Positions 63,516-64,000 of a DNA stretch of 64,000 bases are shown here, one piece after another; within the stretch, counting starts at the first letter, position 1; every line of letters begins with the position of its first letter. Under the pieces are notes generated by a model. The model searched no databases, was not told the origin of the DNA, and saw only the letters and a program-made list of their open reading frames with translations. The position numbers and the translations under genes are program-made. Origin of the DNA: Nereocystis luetkeana (Eukaryota > Sar > Phaeophyceae > Laminariales > Laminariaceae); assembly GCA_031213475.1 (NCBI GenBank), contig JARUPZ010000026.1, forward strand, positions 2,932,823-2,996,822, in the 5' to 3' direction.

Positions 63516-64000
63516 ACGATAATATGTTCAGTTTTTGATGTTTTGTCAACAAACGCATTATAAAGTGCGAAGTTGTGGAGGTGCATGCGTTTAGCAACGC
63601 GGATCGCGACTCTGTTCCTTCCTTTGTATTCGATGCTTGTGAGGTGGAGATATTGATGATCTAGGGGGGGGGGGGGGGGGGATCGGGGGGAAAACGGCCG
63701 ATTTTGGTGAAGAATGGCCCCCGGAGATGGTTCGCGAAAAACCCTGTCTTCCGAATCGCGTCAATTTTGCAGGGTTGATGCATACATGGTACAACATATA
63801 ACAGCAGTTACAGCGGTTTCTAAGTAAAAAGTGTCAAAACATATGTTTTCGTCCCGGCTACGTCCCTTCCAAAATCAGTTTTTCGACCAACCGGGGATAT
63901 GAAATTTCTCGAGCCTCGGCACACCTCACAATCTTGCTCTGATCGCTGCTCAGTAAAGTTCTACCCCAGCTAGAGCGGCCCAGCCGAGTCGATTGGCGAC
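63516..64000. other. window end, no supportable feature
   Basis: A G-run at 63666-63681 and plain sequence; no coiled-coil exon could be recognised here. Confidence 0.5.

Overview
The window looks like nuclear DNA of a eukaryote with long spliceosomal introns, most likely a stramenopile alga and possibly a brown alga. This placement is inferred from gene structure (7 to 9 or more short exons per gene, GT-AG introns of 0.6 to 3 kb), from a bacterial-type DUF1015 gene carried with introns, and from heavy loads of MITEs, SINE-like repeats, minisatellites and poly-C tracts. No sequence search was possible. There is no bacterial operon, CRISPR array, rRNA gene or intact tRNA gene.

Layout. 1-4.6 kb is dispersed repeats and microsatellites. 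4.6-9.2 kb is a non-LTR retrotransposon (LINE) with an intact 1246-codon ORF (AP-type endonuclease plus reverse transcriptase). Its 3' 1.9 kb is repeated as a nearly perfect inverted copy at 9350-11240, separated by a short AC-tailed repeat that recurs in inverted orientation at the far end. 11.4-17.3 kb has no supportable gene and is C-rich repeat DNA. 17.36-28.72 kb (minus strand) is a DUF1015-family gene. Seven exons were rebuilt from splice sites and matching phases. One exon block appears to lie in the assembly gap at 19395-19494, and exon 5 has a one-base frameshift in a C5/G5 run. Upstream lie tandem degenerate copies of its start-codon region, a CCAAT-box array and a decayed LINE fragment. 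31.6-39 kb holds repeats and one doubtful Gly/Pro-rich frame. 39.02-44.05 kb (minus) is a complete four-exon dual-specificity phosphatase of 186 residues. 48.0-62.86 kb (plus) is a multi-exon coiled-coil protein, nine exons seen, open at both ends.

The three host genes show no functional link; DUSP and the coiled-coil gene are divergent neighbours. The strongest unexplained signals are tandem arrays that straddle functional boundaries: the start codon of the DUF1015 gene, a 3' splice site of the coiled-coil gene, and the stop-codon region of the LINE. Two abundant short inverted-repeat families also stand out: a TTAA-flanked hairpin MITE (14 copies plus a remnant) and a GGGGGACCATAG MITE (10 copies plus a remnant).
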